DNA of 64,000 nt from Paraphaeosphaeria minitans (lineage: Eukaryota > Ascomycota > Dothideomycetes > Pleosporales > Didymosphaeriaceae): assembly GCA_015832175.1 (NCBI GenBank), contig WJXW01000007.1, forward strand, positions 1,922,001 to 1,986,000. Reading direction: 5' to 3'. Both the position numbers and the translations under genes were made by a program. Positions 23,675 to 34,954 of this stretch are shown piece by piece. The notes beneath the pieces were generated by a model. It did not search any database. It was not told the origin of the DNA and saw nothing but the letters and a program-made list of their open reading frames with translations. The stretch's first letter is position 1, and the number at the start of each line of letters is the position of its first letter.

Positions 23675-25569
23675 CCGTCGGGCCGTCGACAGAGGCCCCG
23701 CTGCCGTGTGAGTGGTGCATCAAACGCTGCGATGCCGTCTGGCACAGCAACGGCACTGGGATCGTGGCCCCAGCGGTCGAGTACCTCTAGTACCTCTAGT
23801 ACCTACCTACTAGTCATGGACGGGGCCGTAGGTTGCGGGCCGCCGTGCGAGATGCATGCAGCACAGATAGGTAGATGGATACTAGATAGATAGTCTACGG
23901 TGACCTACCTACCTGACTACCTCCACGTGCGTTTCCAGGCCGTAACCCTGCTTCGGAGCCAGCTCTGTGAGAGTGTGAGAGAGGAGTGAAACATCCATCT
24001 GGCTACGAAACTGAAACAAAAGGTTCCTGGTCTGCGTGTCACCGTCTTGGAGCTGCCGCGCGCCACCCAGGGCCAACGGCCACCTGGCACAACCTACTCA
24101 TGACGGCACACTGCAAGCAGCAGCCCTCTACCTGTTACTGTACAGCGTCGCAGCGCGCACAGAAGCCGGTGGCGCGAGAGCATCGGTGAGCACTCCAGTC
24201 ATCTGCCAAATTGCCATCTGCGGTCCTCGACCTCACCTCGCAGCCAGGTAGGTAGACTATCATGTACCTATGATGTATCTAGGGTCGTCGAGGTAGACTA
24301 GGTACGGCCCAATCAGCGCTGCCCTAGGTACCTTCCCTTGCTCCCCTCCAGCATCATCCACGAAGGCACTGTGTAGGCCACGGCAAGGTAGATGAATTGT
24401 CAGACGGACCTTGGTGCTCGCCGGATGTCGAGGGCACCGCAGCAACGTCGTCGTCGTCGTCGTCGTCTGTGCCGCCTTGCTCGACCACGCACGACATGGG
24501 GTCAAGTGACGCTACGCCAACCCTCAAGAGCTTCGACAAGAGATTCGACGCCAGGAGCGCAGCTCCTCTCACGTTGACATGTCAGGCAGACACGACCGCG
24601 GTGCCGTCCTCGTCTCACACCGATAGCGTTTGCGATTGACAGTCGTGCAACGCCATCTTGCCCAAGAGGTCCACCCATCGCCGTACGTCGTATACGGTAC
24701 GAGGATGAAGGCGATGACGGGTGCTGCAGGAAATTCACACCCCCCTCCTCCCTCCAAACGGGCAATCGAATGGCCTGAGCGCTGCCGCCGCACCGAGAGG
24801 CAGAGCAAAGACGGCAGCCTATCTCGGACGTCGACCCACGGAGCCTCACAGTGCACACTATCGATTCCATTCAACCCGGCACTGGGCAGTGGGCAGGCGG
24901 CCTTCCCTCCCGAATCTCTGCCATCTGCTTGCTCCTTCGAGTAGCAACACCGCGGCGAAGCAAAGCCGCGCGGAGCCGTCGTGGCTGCTGCAATGCGCTG
25001 CAACTCGTCCAAGAGGACCCAATTTCCAGCACCGCGCTCTTGCCCGCTTCGAGCGTAGCCATCACACGCCAGTCACCTTCCCTCTGAATCCAGCGTGTTG
25101 GCCCCAGGCCCGCCAATAGTCCATCCCATGCATCCCATCCATCCCATGCATCCCACCCAGCCTTTGAAAGGAGATGAACGTCCTGTCCACCTGGAAACGA
25201 ATGTGCGAGTCCCGATCCGCCCGCAACCCAAGATTATGTCCCCACAGTTTGCACTCGATGCCAACACCGGGGACCCACCGTGTACCTAGTTAGCATCATG
25301 CAAACCGCCTTCTGGAAAAGCTCCCGTTGCTTCCTTCCCAACTTCCCATGCAAACCCGTTCAAAGTCATCCCACAGTGCACACCAACGACTCCAACCGCG
25401 CTACCGTGGGTACCTAGACCCGACCCCCCCCCAGCCAAGTTGGTAGAATCCATTGCACAATGCAAACTTTGACTGCACCTTGCCGCCCAAGCAATCTTCC
25501 AGACGCTGCACTCCGTAGCTGGACAGATCTCTATCCCCCGACCGCGCTAAATCCATACGCAGTAAATGC

Positions 25570-25606
25570 AGACCGACCGACAGACCGACCGACCGATCGT
25601 CCGACC
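25570..25606 (+). repeat. (GACC)n imperfect microsatellite
   Basis: A run of GACC units with a few substitutions (CAGA, GATC, GTCC) directly precedes the larger 23 nt array. Confidence 0.85.
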
Positions 25607-25607
25607 T

Positions 25608-25780
25608 TCAAGCGCACCTGCCATTCTCTCCAAACGCACTTTCCATGCTCTTCAAGCGCACCTGCCATTCTCTCCAAGCGCACTTTCCATCCTCTCCAAG
25701 CGCACTTTCCATGCTCTCCAAGCGCACCTCCCATTCTCTTCAAGCGCACCTGCCATTCTCTCCCTGTGCGCACCTCCCAT
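25608..25780 (+). repeat. about 23 nt tandem array, unit CTCTCCAAGCGCACCTGCCATT
   Basis: Seven or eight degenerate copies alternate between two versions, one with GCACCTGCCATT and one with GCACTTTCCAT, hinting at a higher-order unit of about 45 nt. The array is open in several frames, which makes false Lys/Arg/Ser/His-rich proteins. Confidence 0.88.
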
Positions 25781-26050
25781 CCCCCTTCGTCCCAGTGCAC
25801 ACGCAAAACAAGGACGACGCGGAGACCACCGTAGCGCGTTGTACCCTGGCGATAGGTACCTAGGTATCTCCTCCCTAGCAGGACAAACCTGGGTTTGAGA
25901 AAAGAAGAAACCCCCCTCCCTCCCCCCCCCCCTCCCGACGCCTAACCTACCGTACGGTACGGTACGAGCGTCTGCCTCCCTCCGCTCCGGACTCGGAGGA
26001 GCCATGCGTGTGGGATAGGTAGGATACGAAAGTACGCACGGGGGTCTCTT

Positions 26051-26087
26051 GGTAGGTAGGTAGGTAGGTAGGTAGGTAGGTAGGTAC
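26051..26087 (+). repeat. (GGTA)n microsatellite
   Basis: About nine uninterrupted copies of GGTA end in GGTACC. The tract is the reverse complement of the TACC tracts at 9300 and 26259. Confidence 0.95.
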
Positions 26088-26258
26088 CGTGTGCCCGCGC
26101 TCCGTGTCTACACTTGCGGTACCTAACCTACCCACCTACCTATCTCGGGTTCACGGGAGGCTTCGCGGGCCGGATCACAGTATCTATCGAACCGGGGTGC
26201 ACCGCGGACAAGGGTGTGGTGGTCCTGGTCTGGTCTAGGTACGAGTACCTACCTAGTC

Positions 26259-26285
26259 TACCTACCTACCTACCTACCTACCTAG
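26259..26285 (+). repeat. (TACC)n microsatellite
   Basis: About six copies of TACC end in CTAG and lie about 170 bases from the GGTA tract in opposite sense, so the pair could form an inverted repeat. Confidence 0.9.
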
Positions 26286-26477
26286 CGGATGCCCGGTGCT
26301 GACGGCCAAGACTCACGTTTCCCGGGTCGCCGACGGATGCGAAATCAGACCACTCTCGTCCTGTGACCCCCTTCCTGCCGTTGAAACCTTATCCTTTCGG
26401 CACATGTGCCGTGGGATGCCTCGCATCTCATCACTCAACTCACTCCCCATGTCAGACCGAAAAAAAAATGAAGAATC

Positions 26478-26562
26478 CACACACACACATACACACACAC
26501 ACATACACACACACACACATACACACACACACACACATACACACACACACACATACACACAA
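26478..26562 (+). repeat. CA-rich microsatellite with ACAT interruptions
   Basis: An (AC)n tract is interrupted by T at irregular intervals, giving ACACACAT units. It follows an A-run (about 26461-26468). Confidence 0.95.
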
Positions 26563-27078
26563 GTCATCGAGAAAAAAGAAAGGCCACCAAGTCAGTCGTA
26601 GCAATCGTGCTGTGCTCATTCATTCACATGCAACCCTCCCTATACTCCGTGGATATCTCCTCAATCACAAAGCAAATCCCGCATTCGTTCCCTTCCCTTC
26701 GCTCCCCAATATGCCAGAAAGAAAGAAAAAGCTAATGAGACATCTCCCAATGGCCATCCATATTCCCGCACCTGCTCTCCGCGGCTCTCTGGCCGTGCTG
26801 AATCCACCCCCCGCAAGAACGCCATGAGCTGTAATCGAAACCATTTCTGAGATGAAAAAAAAGTCGTGAGTTTCCCGCACTTTGCACGCGGACAGAAGAG
26901 GCCCCATGACCAGGGAGAGCGGGGCCGTTGTCGAGAGTGTCCTCCAACGAAGGTATCACCACCGCCGAGCAGGTCAGTTCGGACGGTCGGCGCAAAGGAG
27001 TGGACTTCGAACCGACCAAGGAACGCGCGCTTTTCCGAAACAGAGTAACTAAACCGGGGTATCCAATGCAACGTCGTC

Positions 27079-29297
27079 TCATGCGGCCGCCGGAGCAGAG
27101 TCGGTAGCGATGCTCGCGTCAACATCTGCATTCGAAACCTGCAGAGCGCTCGCGGCCTTTTCGTCGACACCGGGAGCTCTGCAGAGGGGACAAGAGTTGC
27201 GGCCCGTCATCAACCACTGCTTCGCGTTAGCGACATTCCCTTCTATCCAAGTAGAGTACTGGCCTGATCGATGCAAGCCCTGTGGAACAGGTGCCCGCAC
27301 TTGATCAGCTTTCGAGCTTCCTCGTCCGCCTCGAATTCACACAAGCAAACCAAGCAGCGTGCCTCTGCCATCAACGCGATGTGAGGGGGTCCTCCCTCGG
27401 CTTCTGCGACCAACCTTCCGTCGTCGTACGTCCGTATTACGTGAAGTCCTGGCGCCGCGGCAACATCTTCCTCGCTTGCTACGGGCGGTTTTGCCGGTCC
27501 CAGCAACGTGGAAAGTAGGAGCATGTCTTCGTAGGTGGGAGAATCTGTGAAAAGACTGGGTGTTGTGAGGATAGGATGGTTCTCGGGGTAGCTGCCACCG
27601 AGCACATAGATGATCCAGCTTCTTGAGCCCTCTCCGGGGTTGTTGTCGGGTTCGACAACACCATTCCGACGGGACGAGCCAGACCCAAATCTAGTGAAGT
27701 CAGACTCGCTCAGCCGACGCTGGCGAGGAGTACGTCGGTGAACTGTCGGCTCTTCTGTTGTAGGTTCTAGGCCTGCCGCTGTTGGACGACGATTGAAGCT
27801 TCCGCGACGGGACGATGCTGAGGATGGGATGGCCGGAGAGGGAGGTGAAGCCGTGAGTGTCGGAGTATTCGCGCCGGAGGTGGCAGCAGATAGGCCGGCG
27901 CTCGCTGGTGTGGAGGGAGGTTGAAGAGGACCAACCGGGGAGTCGCTCATGGTAGACCACGGACGTGGCCGCGCCGAACGGTATCTCTGGTTGTCGTAGC
28001 TGGACGAGAAGTTGTTCATGCCGCCCATAGATGCCCTACGCCGGTGGCTAAACCTCGTAGTGTTGGGAGGTTGGCGAGTCCAGCCTTCCATAGGTTCTTC
28101 TCCGGGCGACGTGGCAGGCGTGGGAAAACTAGACAAGGCGTCGAGGAAGGGCGGAATGTTGTCGTCGCGCTCGGTGCCACTGCCCGGGTTGATAGACCTA
28201 ATACCAACGATGATAATGGGCACCATCCTACCGTCTCCTTCTTCTTCGCCGTTGTTCTCAGCCCGGCCATCTCGGTCCGCCGTGTCCGCGTCCGATTGCT
28301 CATTTCCATGCGACGACCCAAACCTAAACATCCTGAAGAAGTTGAGCGGCTGGGTGTTTCCACCTGGGGTATCTGTGTTTTGCTCGTTTCCGTTGCTGTT
28401 GCCACTCTGTCTCAAGGCTGAGGCGATCCTCCCGTTCTGCAGCGCCTGCAGGAAACTGTCAAAAGTACCGTCTTCGCCATCACCAGCAACGTTCCGTGCT
28501 TCGGAAACGGCGCGGTGGTCGTCGCCCATCAGCGAGGCTGCTGTAGCTGCTGCTGCGACAGACAACAGCCGCGATAGCATGGCTGCCTGATCCTCCTCTC
28601 TTCGTACGGGCGACCTGCGGCGGCGTAGCGAGTTCGTCATGTTCCTGAGGCCCCGGTCCGGTCTGAAAGACGGCAGCATGGATGACGCTCGTCCATCCCG
28701 TCTGGCTGAACTCAGCCGCGGCGGCGGCGAGTTGGATGATGTGTTGCTCGTGCTGCCCCCGAGCTCCTCGAAGCTGAGGTTAAGCTCCGGGGAAGGGGCT
28801 TGGACTCTGGGTAGGTACGGACTGCGCTCGTAGCCTGTGCTCGTGGTGTGCCGGTGCCGCAGGCGCTCGATCTGCGGCGTGGGCGCGGGTCGTTCGGAGG
28901 GCGTGGATGATGATACGGTTTCAACGTCTCTGGATCTGCCGGATATGCGTCGGTGGAGGAGGCTCGGGAACGAGCTGAGCGAGGAGCGGGCCCTCGTCAT
29001 GCGTGAGGGCCGGCGCTGCGGGCCGCTGACTGAGTTGGCTACGGCGGTCGAACGGGCGTCGTCGTGTTCGCGGTGGGTGGACAGCATCTGCAGCGGGTTC
29101 AAGTTCAGTCGCTGTGAAAGCGGCCGCGAGGAGTAGGGACGGGCGCGCTGCACCATGTCTGGGACCGCGTCGCTGGCGGTGGGCGACGATCGGCCCATGG
29201 ACATTGAAGGCCCCCATGAGGACGGCCGGGCCCTCGAGCGCGGAGGCGGAGGAGGCGGCGGCGGGTCTTGCGCACCGCGCGAGCTGCTCTGGCCCAT
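27079..29297 (-). CDS. RING-H2 finger protein, probable E3 ubiquitin ligase
   Basis: Two exons on the minus strand are inferred: 29297-27264 and 27216-27079, giving 723 residues. The C-terminal RING-H2 is C-X2-C (CLVC, about residue 648), then KCGHLFHRAC and, after the splice, WLMTGRNSCPLC; all eight ligands are present. The 47 nt intron within the RING has a GC rather than GT donor (CAG|GCCAGT). This is the only join that restores the conserved DQWL sequence. The first 550 residues are Ser/Pro/Arg-rich and disordered. The start is set at MGQSSSRG, a good N-myristoylation pattern (Gly2, Ser6); an in-frame ATG seven codons upstream (29318) is possible. The gene is divergent from RRN11. Confidence 0.87.
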
Positions 29298-29638
29298 GTT
29301 CGGAGGCCAGCCAGGCACCGTGGGAAGGAAGCAGTGGGACGGGAGAGGAAGAGGTGGCGTGGCGCCTGTGAGGCTCCCCAGATCCAGTGATGTATGCAGG
29401 CGCGGAAGGCGCGTCTCGCCAAGTCAAGCCGGCTCCAGTCACGAGAGCGGAGAAAGGGTGCACGTGCAGCCACCGACTATGTATGCGAACTCGACAACCA
29501 CTGAACCAAGTATCTATCTAGACTATCTAATTGTTGATTGCAAATGACACATGCTCATGCGCTGACCATCGCGCCCGTCGCAAGAAGCACACCGAGCCTG
29601 CTTTGCAATCCAATACCGCTGCGCCTGTGCTGCCAAAC
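29298..29638. promoter_or_regulatory. shared divergent promoter region, RING gene / RRN11
   Basis: Only 341 bases separate the two start codons, so both promoters must lie or overlap here. The stretch ATCTATCTAGACTATCTAATTG (29510-29531) is the most AT-rich part. No clear TATA box is seen. Confidence 0.5.
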
Positions 29639-30847
29639 ATGCACCACTTTGCTACTCCGCTGCGGCCCGCTCAGCAAACAAAGTCGTCGCAAATCCGCAA
29701 TGATGACGGTGCAGGACCACAAGACGAACTGGCCGATGGCGTGACCGACAGCCCGCAACCAGGCATCCAGTCGGCTCCCCTATACAACCGTTGGGAGAGG
29801 GAACAGCGCCGTGTCGCAGGCCTCTCATCTGCTGATGATGCGTTTCGAGTCCCTGCACCGCCGTTTCCGCACGCTCCGCCTAGGGAGCCACGACCAAGAT
29901 TCACTTCAGCCCGTGTCCAACAGGAGCTTGCTGGTCTCAGTCCCGCCATCCAACTTCAGACAGCCTCGTCGAAAGATGAGTTGGTGCGTTCAAAGGCTGT
30001 GACGCCTGCGCTGAGGACATCTCATCTCAATGTCCTGTCGACCCTCATGCACCGCTGTCTACTCGAGGGAGATTACCGGCGCGCTTCAAGAGCATGGGGC
30101 ATGATCTTGCGGACCCAGATTCACGGCACTCCTATTGAGCCGCGATATAATGGCCTGTGGGGTCTGGGCGCTGAATTGCTACTTCGTCGAAAAATTGGGA
30201 ATGAACAAGACACACCACCCAGCGACGAGTATCAATATTCCGAGGATGGCTTCCAACTTGCGAAAGATTACTACGAGCGCCTGATTCTGCAATATCCCGT
30301 CCGCAACTTCCAACCCCAAGCAATCGACGCCACCACTTTCTACCCACCTTTGTTTTCCGTCTGGATCATGCAAGTGCTCGAGAGAAGCAGACGTGAGCGT
30401 CGACGGCTCAAGGACGACGACGCCCCGACCTCGGAAGACAGGCGTAAGATGCAACAGGAGGAACTGGCTGGTGCGCGAGAGATCTGTCGACGGCTGGAAG
30501 ACCTCGTGCAATCGCCACCATACGACAAAAACGCACAACTACTCGTTCTCAGGGGACACGTTGGCCTCTGGGTCAGTGACCTATTGTTGGGCAAAACAGT
30601 AACTCTGGAACCAGATGATGAGTCCGACTACGGTTCGGACAGTGATGAAGAAGAGGATGAGGTAGACCCTGTCGAGATTTCCACGAAGCGCGCCGAAGGA
30701 ATTCAACAAGTTCAAGAAGCCAAATCGTTTTTTGAGCAGGCACTCACATTTGAAAAGGATGCTTCGAACATGTCGACGTCTAATCTAGGAAAGGAACTAC
30801 GGGATGTCACTAGACGCCTGGCCGAGCTGAATAACTCACATGGTTGA
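29639..30847 (+). CDS. RRN11: RNA polymerase I initiation factor Rrn11-like
   Basis: A single exon encodes 402 residues from the ATG at 29639; the frame is open back to 29531 but those 36 codons look like leader. The middle of the protein has the pattern HLNVLSTLMHRCLLEGDYRRASRAWGMILR, followed by WGLGAELLL, which resembles the helical TPR-like core of Rrn11. Rrn11 is the core-factor subunit that, with Rrn6, Rrn7 and TBP, directs Pol I to the rDNA promoter in the nucleolus. A long acidic patch (about residues 325-345, DESDYGSDSDEEEDEVD) precedes a C-terminal helix. The assignment rests on that core pattern and on length; a different helical-repeat protein is the main alternative. Confidence 0.7.
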   Translation: MHHFATPLRPAQQTKSSQIRNDDGAGPQDELADGVTDSPQPGIQSAPLYNRWEREQRRVAGLSSADDAFRVPAPPFPHAPPREPRPRFTSARVQQELAGLSPAIQLQTASSKDELVRSKAVTPALRTSHLNVLSTLMHRCLLEGDYRRASRAWGMILRTQIHGTPIEPRYNGLWGLGAELLLRRKIGNEQDTPPSDEYQYSEDGFQLAKDYYERLILQYPVRNFQPQAIDATTFYPPLFSVWIMQVLERSRRERRRLKDDDAPTSEDRRKMQQEELAGAREICRRLEDLVQSPPYDKNAQLLVLRGHVGLWVSDLLLGKTVTLEPDDESDYGSDSDEEEDEVDPVEISTKRAEGIQQVQEAKSFFEQALTFEKDASNMSTSNLGKELRDVTRRLAELNNSHG

Positions 30848-31689
30848 TACGGCATGCAGTGTGGATTGGTATGCTCGACGGGCCATCCACATGAACCAGT
30901 CATTAGTATACTGCCTCACGTCTGTCCCATGAGTTGGATTACAGCTGATGGCTCCCAACATACAGTTTCCTGATGCGAAAACACTAATCCGTGGCCGAAA
31001 GGCACACATACTAACACCGCTCCGCAGAAGACACGCTGCAATCACGCGCAGCTCTTGCGCCGACTTCTACTGATTTACAATCGCTCCGGTCTGCCTTGCG
31101 CCCTCGGTCGCTGCGGCAGCCGAGCTGTGCAACTGCGGATCGGGCCCGTCGCGAAGTTTGTATCCGCTACAAGCCTCCATAATTCTACCATACCCTACAA
31201 TTTTATCTTGTACTTCATATTGTACCCCTGGCGAGAGTTTTGTCCTTCTCTCGTATGATGGTATCACTATATGTTGCTGAAGCTCTTATGGACAATTGAC
31301 CAAGGTCTTCTCATCAAGAACGCCTATCGAGCTACTTGTAAACATGCACCGCAGAGCAGCACGCACTCTCTCTCTGTCCGACTCCGAGCCTTGAAATCCC
31401 CCGCCACTACTCGTCTTCCATCTTCTGCCTCTGCAGCTCCCCTGTCCCCTCTTCATTAAACTTTACCAGACGCATGAACAGACTCAACGCTTCCCCTTGA
31501 ACCACCACTATTCCAAGACAGGGATTCCTACCCCACAATCTGGCATACCTACCCCAGTACGCCTTTCCTATGCTATAGACACCCCTCGTGACTCAGCTCC
31601 CTCCCCAAAATCATCCCAACCCCATCTCTCCAAATTACCACAACACTACGCAATCCCACACTACTCGTACACCACCCAGTCTCCTCCGC
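30848..31689. other. convergent intergenic region
   Basis: This 842 nt gap lies between the 3' ends of RRN11 and the hemerythrin-like gene. It is relatively AT-rich near 31180-31280. A Pro/Ser-rich open frame at 31497-31760 (plus) overlaps the neighbouring gene end and is probably untranslated sequence. Confidence 0.4.
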
Positions 31690-32574
31690 TCACGATCTCG
31701 CCCCCCTCTCTGGCCTCTTCGGCTGCGTCAAAGCCCATAGGTCCCTCGGGTGCCCGCTAGCATCGCAGCTCGCAAATTTCCACCACGCCCAGTGCCACGC
31801 CCCCGCAAGATTCACCAGTCCCCATCTCACCGGCGCCGGCATTGGCGGCCAACTGGCCCACATCCCCTCTTCGAAGGTGACATCGTGGTTCAGCAAGAAA
31901 AACGGCACCACATCCGTGGTCCCCGCCTGAGACACGGTTTTCTTGCCCCAAGCCTTGAACACTGCAGCCGCATTCTCCGCCTTGCTGGCTCCAGGGAGAT
32001 CAGCAAACGCGGCGATGATCTCGATCTCGTGGTGGAAGTGATGGCAAAACGACTGCTGGAAAGTTTCCATGATCCTCACTAACTCCCCGCCATCGAAGTC
32101 GTACGGTTCGCCCAGCGTACCCAAGTACTCACCGAACCTTTCCAGTCCCGGTAAAAACGCCTCGTGCTCTCTGTGCGCCTCTTCAAACAAATCGTTCCGC
32201 CCCAGCGCGTCTTCAATCGCGGGAAACAGCTGGCCTTCTTCGCTGTCATGGTGGCTTTGCACAAACTTGCTCCACGTGAGGCAGTACCCAATGAAGTCGT
32301 TTTTGTCCTCGTGCGAGATGAGCGGGGCTTGGTGGTAGATGGAGTTGTAACCGCGGAGGATGGCGTTGTGGATGTGCGACATGTGGGTAGCGCCGACTGT
32401 GAAGATATCTATCTTTTTGGATTTGAATTGCGGTGTTCGGATTAATGGGCAGGGACTGTCAGCCCACTGCTTGGATTGGGGAGATGTATTCATTTTGGAC
32501 GGGGCGCGCGAGAGCAGGAAGGCGGTGGTGAGGATTTGCAGGGCGAAGAAGAGGGCGGTCGTGGAACTGGGCAT
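31690..32574 (-). CDS. hemerythrin HHE-domain protein
   Basis: A single exon encodes 294 residues. The central part has the His/Glu pattern of hemerythrin-like four-helix bundles: HNAILRGYN (His69), QSHHDSEEGQLFP (His108, His109, Glu113), HREHEAFLPGLERF (His134-137), HHFHHEIEI and a late LLNHDVTFEEG. Such domains bind a di-iron centre and sense or carry oxygen or reactive species; the exact role here is unknown. The N-terminal 22 residues are hydrophobic (ALFFALQILTTAFLL) and could be a signal anchor; an internal Met28 would omit it. The Trp-rich C-terminal segment near AGAWHWAWWKF is shared by fungal members as far as I recall. The gene is convergent with RRN11. Confidence 0.85.
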   Translation of the reverse strand: MPSSTTALFFALQILTTAFLLSRAPSKMNTSPQSKQWADSPCPLIRTPQFKSKKIDIFTVGATHMSHIHNAILRGYNSIYHQAPLISHEDKNDFIGYCLTWSKFVQSHHDSEEGQLFPAIEDALGRNDLFEEAHREHEAFLPGLERFGEYLGTLGEPYDFDGGELVRIMETFQQSFCHHFHHEIEIIAAFADLPGASKAENAAAVFKAWGKKTVSQAGTTDVVPFFLLNHDVTFEEGMWASWPPMPAPVRWGLVNLAGAWHWAWWKFASCDASGHPRDLWALTQPKRPERGARS

Positions 32575-33820
32575 TGTCTAGAGTGTAGTTGGGGGGCCAT
32601 CGTGAAATACGTAGATGTTTGGGTGTGGGTTGGGGACTGCGCGAGTATGGTGTGATGGTTGTGGTGGGCTGACCGTGGTGCTTCACAACGTCTGAGCGCT
32701 GATTGGGCGCTCAGCGAAGCGCACATTCCTTGTACTATGTAGATATCAGTATCTCGACTCTTTCATCCGTCCTACACGAAACTTTGTACTTTCTGAGATG
32801 CACACTAATGGAACTATATTTTCTTGCTAAGATGGCTGATGGAAGTCCAGGCGTTGTTAGCCAGACTGCGGGATAACGTTGGCCCACAACAACCTCTTCC
32901 AATGCCAACCAAGGACGTTTACACCTATCCTAACGAGCAGAGTATGATCCGAAAATCGAACGATAGATTTCTGCATTATACGAGGACTTCGTTTGGACGA
33001 CAGAGACATTCCCAGCAAGTGCACCGGCTTCAATTTAACGCGTCAACAGACCGTGTTGACGCCCTGTCCTGCCCAACGAATCTCGCCATCTCAGTGTCTT
33101 GATTCTCGCTCACACCATCCCTTCACCTATCTACCATACCTACCTTCTTGCGTTGTCGACGTGTATCTAATCGCGTAGATAGCCAGGGCCATCGCAAACC
33201 CAACCAGATTTAGAAGTTTCTACGCATTGCGGGTCTATCTAGGGGCCGCCACGCCGAAACTCCCGCCTTAGAACAGGTTTTAGGCCAATCACACGATGCA
33301 CGGGCACCGGTAAACGCGAGGCCGACAGTGCGAGACGTCACAATGGAGGAAGGGAAGAGAGCGATAAAATGGGCGCTTGGACGCTGGAAGGGTTTTTAGT
33401 TTGGCTTGATCTTGGTATTTTTTCTGACTTTGGCGCGGTACCTAGACATCCTTACAGTAGGTAGGTACTCGGTGTTTTCATCCGATCCATCTCGCCACAA
33501 CCAGACCAGCTGTGACTTCCTACTCAGGTCCGAAGAAGAGGCGAGTAGGATTCTACATGCTGTATACTCTACATGGAGCACATACTGATTAGACGATTAG
33601 TTACGCCTCTGCGCGGAACGGATTCAAGCATCGCGAGCACCGCATTGATTTTACCCAGGCCATGCGGCCGTAAACAGCAGTACTTGCTGGTATTTGAGTC
33701 GCCCATCTCGTTTCGTGCTGACTGCATGCCACGAGGGTGCAAGCAAGCAAATCATCCAAGTGCACTGCACCCGGGAGCATAGATTTCAGTTCGCTCGAAG
33801 TCCTAGGCACTAGCTTTATC
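32575..33820. other. divergent intergenic region, 1.2 kb
   Basis: This region is flanked by the 5' ends of the hemerythrin-like gene and the RTA1-like gene. It contains a few AT-rich stretches (around 32740-32830 and 33400-33430) but no supportable gene. Confidence 0.4.
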
Positions 33821-34954
33821 ATGGCCTCCTCCAACACCACCTGGCCTCCTGGCGAAATCTGGAAAGATCTCATTCCCTTCGGCCCCCTCGCCAACTGCAC
33901 GCTCGCCCTCTGTCCCGTTGAATGGAGCGTCTTTACGTACCAGCCCTCCATCGCAGCCAACGCCGCCCTTCTCGCCATTTTCGGCCTTCTGCTCCTTGTC
34001 CACGCTGCGCAGGGCATCAATTACCGTGCGTGGGGGTACATGGGATGCATGATCGCGGGTTGTGTGCTGCAGATCGTCGGGTATGTGGGCCGGATCATGC
34101 TGCATGGGAATCCGTTTGATTTCAATGCTTTTCTGATGCAGATCAGTACGTCTCAACGAAATTTCAAAGCGTCTAGACGTGGCTGACAAAAAGGCAGTCT
34201 GCATCACAGTAGCACCTGTATTCTACTGCGCGGCGATATACGTACTCCTCGCGCAGATGTACGTCGTCCCCTTTCCCACCGTTTGCTTTTCGTACCTACC
34301 ATGCCTCCAACCCTGCTTCTTGAATCACTCAAAGCGAGTTAACACACCCATCCAGGATAACAACTCTCGACCCTTCTCTTTCCCGCGTCTCTCCGAAACT
34401 CTTCTACTACATTTTCATACCCGCCGACGTAACCTGCCTCATCCTACAAGCGACGGGCGGCGCCCTTTCCGCAACAGGCGGCGACATCGACGCCATCAAC
34501 ACGGGCGTGTCTGTCTCCAAAGCCGGTCTGATCCTGCAAGTCGTCGTCCTCGCCATCTTCCTCAGCGCCACCGCAGACTACCTGCTATCCTACCGACGGG
34601 CCCACGGCGGTGCATTGATTCGGCGCCTGAGCGTGTTTCTGGGCGCGTTGGGCGCAGGGGTCGTGTGCGTGCTTGTAAGGTGCGTTTATCGTATTGTGGA
34701 GCTGAAGGGTGGGTATTTTGGGCCGGAGTTTGAGCATCAGTGGGAGTTTGTTGCGTTGGAGGGCGTGTGAGTGTTCTGCTTCTATATGGTGGTAGTACTA
34801 AACTGATGATTCTAGGGTCATGTGCGTTGCGGTGGTGTTCTTTGCGGTTGGGCATCCAGGAATGAGTCTGTATCGCCTGAGGGGAGAGAAGGGGCCGATA
34901 AGGGAAGAGGGACAGACGGAGGTGGCTCAGCAAGGTGGCGTTGGATATCATTAG
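33821..34954 (+). CDS. RTA1-like seven-helix membrane protein
   Basis: Four exons are inferred: 33821-34145, 34198-34258, 34356-34766 and 34816-34954, giving 311 residues. Introns are 52, 97 and 49 nt with the frame kept. Family marks are YQPSIAANAALLAIFGLLLLVHAAQG in helix 1, the IVGYVGRIM segment in helix 3, YYIFIPADVTCLILQATGGALS, and the conserved C-terminal loop VRCVYRIVELKGGYFG followed by HQWEFVALEGV. Seven hydrophobic segments can be counted. Members of this family (Rta1, Rsb1) are plasma-membrane proteins linked to lipid export and drug tolerance in yeast. The cytosolic tail is short and charged. The 61 nt second exon makes the gene easy to mis-annotate. Confidence 0.88.

Larger units (their letters stand above)
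21899..27078. other. gene-poor island, 5.2 kb, rich in short tandem arrays
   Basis: No gene could be supported. The region carries a 15 nt GTGGAGGCGAGTGGA array, a roughly 27 nt CTCGATCCAGCAATGCAAACG array, GTC trinucleotides (about 24448-24468), a CATCCCATC tract (about 25124-25158), a GACC tract and a roughly 23 nt array (25570-25780), two GGTA/TACC microsatellites and a CA-rich microsatellite (26478-26562). TACC/GGTA words recur throughout 23.8-26.3 kb. Open frames are short and compositionally unlike the neighbouring genes. Confidence 0.6.

Noticed and set aside
23049..25780. CRISPR-like array
   Set aside because: The repeats are contiguous tandem units without unique spacers, and this is eukaryotic DNA.
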